From: an uncultured Collinsella sp.
GTDB taxonomy: Bacteria > Actinomycetota > Coriobacteriia > Coriobacteriales > Coriobacteriaceae
Reading direction: 5' to 3'
NCBI GenBank assembly: GCA_902470095.1
Contig: CABRFG010000047.1
Span: 1 to 18,496 of the forward strand
DNA: 18,496 nucleotides
The first letter of the stretch is position 1; every line of letters starts with the position of its first letter. The notes below the pieces were generated by a model. That model was not told where the DNA came from and did no database searches. It worked only from the letters and a program-made list of their open reading frames with translations. A program made the position numbers and the translations under genes. Shown here one piece after another: positions 14,188-18,496 of this stretch.

Positions 14188-16064
14188 GTGTGGCGCAACA
14201 TATCCGCGACCGTGCAGGCCGCTTTCGTTGGATGGGACTCCTCGTGGTGTGGGCGGTCTTTATTGCCATGGCCGCCGTGCTGCTGATCGAACGCGCCGGC
14301 GTGCAGTACAGTGCGGGCCAGCATAAGCTGGGGATGCTCGCCGCCAACGACGCGGTGCCGGCCTCCTCGGCAATCTTTGGCCAAAAGCCCACGTGCCTGG
14401 TCATTACCGATTCCGATCAAGCTGGCGTCGAGGACGTAAAGGAGCAGTTCGACCAGATCCTGCTCGACATGAAGATTGCGCACCGCGACGTGGACCTTGC
14501 CCTGGATAGTGCGGATGCCTTTCCCTCGCTGACCGCCTTCGATCGCGTGATTTTGCTCATGCCGTCGCTCGATGGGCTCGGTACGCACCTGAGCGACATT
14601 ATGAGTTGGGTGAGTGCCGGCGGTTCGCTTATGCTCGCCATGCCGCCGGATAACTCGAGCTATCTGCAAGCGATTGCCCCCAAGCTTGGCATTGAATCGG
14701 CCGGATATGACTATGTAAAAGCCGAAAGCATTGTGCCGAGCGAGGACTTTATGCTGGGCGGAGGAGAGCGCTGCGAGCTCTCGGACCCCTTTGATTCGTC
14801 GCTTTCGGTTTCGCTGCGCGAGACGGCGCGTGAGTGGGCTAAGACCGGCGATGCGGGCGCGCCGCTCATTTGGTCCAATGACTGCGGCAGTGGGCACACC
14901 GTGGTGTGCAATATCGGTATCTATGACAAGGTCATGCGCGGTTTTTACGCCGCGGCGATCAGCCTGCTGGGTGATGCCACGGCCTATCCGGTCATCAACA
15001 GCGCCGTGTTCTATTTGGACGACTTTCCTAGCCCCGTGCCCTCGGGCGATGGTACTTATATCAAGCGTGACTACGGCCTTTCCATCGCCGATTTTTACAC
15101 CAAGGTCTGGTGGCCCGATCTGCAAAAGCTCGCGCAAAAATACGGCATTCGCTATACCGGCGTGATGATCGAAAACTACGAGGACGCGGTCAACCAGACC
15201 GAGCCCGCGCGACAGGCCGATACCACGCAGTTTCGATATTTTGGCGGCATGCTGCTGCAGATGGGCGGCGAGCTGGGCTTTCACGGCTACAACCATCAGC
15301 CTCTGGCGCTCTGGGACACCGACTACGGCACGCTGTACGTCTACAAGACCTGGAAGAACAAAGAGACGCTCGTCGCCTCGCTCAACGAACTTATCGCATT
15401 TCAGGACGAGGTCCTGCCCAACGCTCATGGCTCGGTTTACGTGCCGCCGTCGAATATCCTTTCGGCCCGCGCGCGCAAGCTTATCGGTACCGATGTTCCG
15501 CGAATTAAGACCATTGCCAGTACGTATTTTGAGGATGGCACCGACCTGCCGTACGTGCAGGAGTTTGGCGTGGCGAGCGATGGCATTGTGGAGCAGCCAC
15601 GTATTGTTTCGGGCGGCATGGTCGACGATTCCTATATGCGCCTGGCAGCCGTGTCCGAGCTCAACATGCACTACGTGAGCACGCACTTTATGCACCCGGA
15701 CGACCTTTTGGACCCCGATCGCGGAGCCAAGGAGGGCTGGGAGGTCTACAAGGGCGGCCTGGTCGACTTCCTGGAGTGGCTTACCAAATCCGCGCCCGAC
15801 CTGCGGCACCAGACGGCGTCGGAGTGCTCCGGTGCCATCCAGCGTTTTTCGTCCGTGACGGTGAGCGTGGATACCAGCGCGGATGCCTGGACGCTCAGCC
15901 TGGGCAATTTCCACGACGAGGCTTGGCTCATGTTCCGTACCAATAATGGCGAGCCGGGTGCGGTGACGGGTGGCGAGATTACGCATCTGACAGGCGACCT
16001 GTACCTGGTCAAAGCCACGGACAAGACGGTGACCATTGCGCGCAAGGAGGGTAGCGACAAATGA
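14184..16064 (+). CDS. pelA: PelA-type polysaccharide deacetylase (DUF2194-like)
   Basis: A 626-residue membrane-anchored protein. The start is ATG 14184 in an ATGA overlap with pelE; GAGGAGGCC is its ribosome binding site. One membrane helix at about residues 16-38 is followed by an extracytoplasmic part. Residues about 50-260 resemble a glutamine-amidotransferase-like sensor fold, as in PelA-type proteins. The deacetylase domain has FYLDDFP (D279, D280) and the metal-binding HGYNH (H367, H371). Unlike Pseudomonas PelA it has no N-terminal glycoside hydrolase domain, as described for the deacetylase-only PelA of Gram-positive pelDEADAFG operons. It would remove N-acetyl groups from the polymer outside the cell. 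It overlaps the pelF start by 4 bases (ATGA). Confidence 0.88.
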   Translation: MSVAQHIRDRAGRFRWMGLLVVWAVFIAMAAVLLIERAGVQYSAGQHKLGMLAANDAVPASSAIFGQKPTCLVITDSDQAGVEDVKEQFDQILLDMKIAHRDVDLALDSADAFPSLTAFDRVILLMPSLDGLGTHLSDIMSWVSAGGSLMLAMPPDNSSYLQAIAPKLGIESAGYDYVKAESIVPSEDFMLGGGERCELSDPFDSSLSVSLRETAREWAKTGDAGAPLIWSNDCGSGHTVVCNIGIYDKVMRGFYAAAISLLGDATAYPVINSAVFYLDDFPSPVPSGDGTYIKRDYGLSIADFYTKVWWPDLQKLAQKYGIRYTGVMIENYEDAVNQTEPARQADTTQFRYFGGMLLQMGGELGFHGYNHQPLALWDTDYGTLYVYKTWKNKETLVASLNELIAFQDEVLPNAHGSVYVPPSNILSARARKLIGTDVPRIKTIASTYFEDGTDLPYVQEFGVASDGIVEQPRIVSGGMVDDSYMRLAAVSELNMHYVSTHFMHPDDLLDPDRGAKEGWEVYKGGLVDFLEWLTKSAPDLRHQTASECSGAIQRFSSVTVSVDTSADAWTLSLGNFHDEAWLMFRTNNGEPGAVTGGEITHLTGDLYLVKATDKTVTIARKEGSDK

Positions 16065-17471
16065 GAATCTGCTTGGTACTCGAGGGTTGCTACCCCTATG
16101 TGCACGGCGGCGTGTCTACCTGGATGCACGGCTACATTACGGCTATGCCCGAGCACGAGTTTGTGCTGTGGGTGATCGGCGCGCATGCTGCCGACCGTGG
16201 CAAGTTTGTCTACGAGCTGTCCGGCAACGTGGTCGAGGTGCACGAGGTGTTCCTGGACGATGCCCTGCGGCTTTCGGGCGAGCAGCACGAAGCCAGTTTT
16301 AACGATCGCGAGCGCGAGGCGTTACGCCGTCTGGTGTCGCTCTCCAATCCGGACTGGGACGTGCTGTTCGATATCTTTCAGCGCCGTCGCGTGCATCCGC
16401 TCTCGTTTTTGCAGAGCCGAACGTTTATGGACATCTTCCGCGACGTGTGCCTTGCCGAGTACCCCTACACGCCCTTTGCCGACGCATTCCACACCATGCG
16501 CTCTATGCTGTTGCCGGTGCTCTACCTGCTGGGCAGCGAGGTGCCGGTTGCCGATGTGTACCACGCTATCTCGACCGGCTACGGCGGCCTCAAGCGTTCA
16601 CCATGCGCCGGTGCTGCTCACCGAGCACGGCATCTATACCCGCGAGCGCGAGGAAGAGATCATTCGCGCCGATTGGGTGGTGCCGTCATTTAAGGACCGC
16701 TGGATTCGCTTTTTCTACCTGCTTTCGGAGGAGATCTACCGCCGCGCCTTCCGCGTGACGAGTTTGTTCCATAACGCCCGCAAGACGCAGATTGATATGG
16801 GCTGTGATGCGGACAAATGCCTGGTTATCCCCAACGGCATCCAGTTCGATCGCTTTAAGGATATTCCCTTAAAGCCCGATGATGGCTGGGTGGATATTGG
16901 CGCAGTGGTGCGCTTGGCGCCCATCAAGGACGTCAAGACCATGATCTATGCCTTCTTTGAGCTGCACGAGCGCCTGCCTAAGGTGCGCCTGCACATCATG
17001 GGCGGCGTGGACGACGAAGAGTACGGCGCCGAGTGCCACGCGCTGGTCGATACCCTGGGCGTGCGCGACCTGATCTTTACCGGTCGCGTCAACGTGGTCG
17101 AGTACATGGAAAAGCTCGACTTTACCATTTTGACGAGCATCTCCGAGGGCCAGCCGCTCAGCGTGCTGGAGTCGCTTGCAGCGCGCCGTCCCTGCGTGAC
17201 GACCGAGGTGGGCTGCTGCCGCGAGCTACTCGAAGGCGCCCCGGGCGACGACTTTGGCGTGGCGGGTTTTGTGACGCCGCCTATGTATCGCAAGGGCTTG
17301 GCCGATGCCATGGAACGCATGTGCACAAGCCGCGCCCGCCGTATCGAGATGGGGGAGCGCGGCCAGCGCCGCGTTGCCACGTACTTTTTGCACGAGCAGA
17401 TGCTCACCAACTATCGCGCACTGTACGACGAGACTGCGTGTGCGTTTAACCTGCCCAGAGAGGGGGAGTAG
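16061..17471 (+). pseudogene. pelF: pelF glycosyltransferase with a frameshift
   Basis: PelF is a cytoplasmic GT4-family enzyme that polymerises the Pel sugar from UDP-GlcNAc/GalNAc. The gene starts at ATG 16061 (ATGA overlap with pelA) and encodes the typical ICLVLEGCYPYVHGGVSTW and YHAISTGYGGL. At about 16589-16600 the frame breaks: the original frame runs on into nonsense to 16693, while from 16600 the next frame carries the rest, HHAPVLLTEHGIYTREREEE, then NGIQFDRFKD and the donor-site EGQPLSVLESLA. The whole would be about 470 residues, the normal length. The region between GYGGL and LLTEHGIY is shorter than in Pseudomonas PelF, which points to a small deletion. It may be a true inactivation, a phase-variable site or a sequencing error. 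All other motifs are intact. Confidence 0.85.
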
Positions 17472-17474
17472 CCG

Positions 17475-18496
17475 GTGGCCGGAATTGGTTTTGAGCTCAA
17501 GCGCCTGTTTAGGCGCAAGGGCCTGTTTGCCACGATGCGCGCTTACGGCTACGCCGGCATTGTGTGCACAGGCCCGATGCTGCTGGGCGTGCTGCTCCAG
17601 GTGGGTATCTTGGTGCTGTGCGGTCTGTGGGGTGTGGGCCGTGCCAACCAGGATCTGCTGGTGTGCATGGTGACCTACACACTGCTGGCCTCGCTTTTGC
17701 TCACGAGTTTTTTCTCCATGCCGGTCACGCGCTTTTTGGCTGATATGTTGTTTGCCGAGCGCGAGGATGAGATCCTGCCTTCGTTTTGGGGCTCCAACGC
17801 CATCATGCTCGTTGCGGGCACGGTGCTCTACGGCGTCTTTTTGCTGTTCTCGGGCGCTACGCTGCTGCAGGGGCTGCTGTGCCTGTGGCTGTTCAACATT
17901 ATGATCGTCAACTGGAACGGCATGAGTTACCTCACGGCCATCAAGGATTACCGCGGCATCCTGTGCAGCTTTGCGGCCGCCATTGGCGTGACGTGCCTGT
18001 GCGCCCTGGCCGCGCTGGCGCTGGGACTGCCGCCGGTCGAGGGGCTGTTGGCGTCAATTGCCCTGGGCTACGGCGTCATGCTCGTCTGGGACGTGGTACT
18101 GCTGTACCGGTATTTTCCGCAGAGTGACCGCAGTCCCTGGCCCTTTTTGCAGTGGCTCGATCAGTTTATGCCGCTGGCGCTCACGGGCCTGTTAACCAAT
18201 CTGGGACTCTTTGCGCACCTGGTGATTATTTGGGCTGGTCCCATTGGCGTTCAGGTCAAGGGCTTGTTTTATGGTGCGCCCTACTACGATGTGCCGGCGC
18301 TGATCGCGTTTTTGACGATCCTGGTCACGACCGTCAACTTTGTGGTCTCGGTCGAGGTCAACTTCTATCCACGCTACCGCGACTACTACAGTCTGTTCAA
18401 CGACGGCGGCGTGGTGGGCGACATCGTGGTGGCAGAGGAGGGGATGCTCTCCACGCTCAACAGCGAACTGCGCTTTTGCGCGCTCAAACAGTTGTT
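17475..18496 (+). CDS. pelG: PelG polysaccharide transporter (partial, cut at window end)
   Basis: Starts at GTG 17475 with GGGGGAG upstream, 3 bases after the pelF stop; 340 codons are visible and the gene runs off the window. The N-terminus AGIGFELKRLF is the conserved PelG opening. Many membrane helices follow (IVCTGPMLLGVLLQVGILVL, YTLLASLLLTSFFSM, AIMLVAGTVLYGVFLLF, FAAAIGVTCLCALAALAL and more), as expected for a MATE/Wzx-like polysaccharide flippase-type exporter. PelG moves the nascent Pel chain across the cytoplasmic membrane, in a complex with PelD and PelE. The visible part is intact. No pelB or pelC lies upstream, as expected for a monoderm. Confidence 0.9.
   Translation, partial: MAGIGFELKRLFRRKGLFATMRAYGYAGIVCTGPMLLGVLLQVGILVLCGLWGVGRANQDLLVCMVTYTLLASLLLTSFFSMPVTRFLADMLFAEREDEILPSFWGSNAIMLVAGTVLYGVFLLFSGATLLQGLLCLWLFNIMIVNWNGMSYLTAIKDYRGILCSFAAAIGVTCLCALAALALGLPPVEGLLASIALGYGVMLVWDVVLLYRYFPQSDRSPWPFLQWLDQFMPLALTGLLTNLGLFAHLVIIWAGPIGVQVKGLFYGAPYYDVPALIAFLTILVTTVNFVVSVEVNFYPRYRDYYSLFNDGGVVGDIVVAEEGMLSTLNSELRFCALKQL

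Noticed and set aside
14088..15986. A 632-codon open frame on the minus strand across pelA
   Set aside because: It is the antisense shadow of a high-GC gene; its product is rich in His, Arg and Gly and has no domain, while the plus strand encodes the recognised deacetylase.
1..18496. CRISPR arrays, tRNA or rRNA genes, integrase, attachment sites, retron reverse transcriptase
   Set aside because: Looked for on both strands; no regularly spaced repeats, no cloverleaf or rRNA signature, and no integrase or reverse-transcriptase motifs were found.

Overview
The window reads as a high-GC Gram-positive chromosome, most likely a member of the Coriobacteriia such as Collinsella. This is inferred from the codon use of the right half, from a signal peptide of a style common in that group (MKRLLYYLICAIACTSM...), and from a monoderm-type Pel cluster. 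No rRNA or marker gene is present, so the taxon is not proven.

The left part (about 1-10.8 kb) is an accessory, defence-island-like region: single genes and pairs on both strands, base composition that changes from gene to gene, long gaps, relics and a decayed insertion sequence. In order it holds: an orphan ORF with a possible PD-(D/E)xK nuclease motif; a stump of an exported protein; a DUF2971-like protein on the minus strand; a short single-helix membrane ORF overlapping a HEPN-like gene whose best start is an unannounced TTG; a second HEPN-like ORF on the minus strand; an IS256-family transposase lacking its N-terminus and its catalytic core; an orphan membrane ORF; a DUF4393/Abi-alpha protein; a 541-residue protein of unknown family ending in a HEPN-like motif; a decayed second copy of the DUF2971-like gene; a DUF2188 protein followed by strong DNA or RNA hairpins; and an RloA/RloB pair (AAA ATPase plus Toprim-like protein) that matches the AbiL layout.

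The right part (11.15 kb to the end) is one tightly packed, co-directional operon for the exopolysaccharide Pel, in the order pelD-pelE-pelA(deacetylase)-pelF-pelG and without the outer-membrane genes pelB and pelC. Spacing is by 4-base or near-zero overlaps and non-ATG starts are common. PelD is a fusion of a degenerate SDR-like domain, membrane helices, GAF and a degenerate GGDEF domain that keeps a c-di-GMP I-site RxxD. PelF would polymerise amino sugar from a UDP-sugar in the cytoplasm, PelD/E/G would form the c-di-GMP-controlled inner-membrane complex that exports it, and PelA would partly deacetylate it outside. In this sequence pelF carries a frameshift near 16.59 kb, so the pathway may be off in this strain unless this is a sequence error. 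pelG is cut by the window edge.

The most interesting possibilities are the membrane ORF/HEPN pair at 2.08-3.17 kb, the uncharacterised 541-residue gene at 6.38-8.0 kb, and the clustering of three unrelated proteins that each carry an RxxxxH/RxxxxxH HEPN-type motif.
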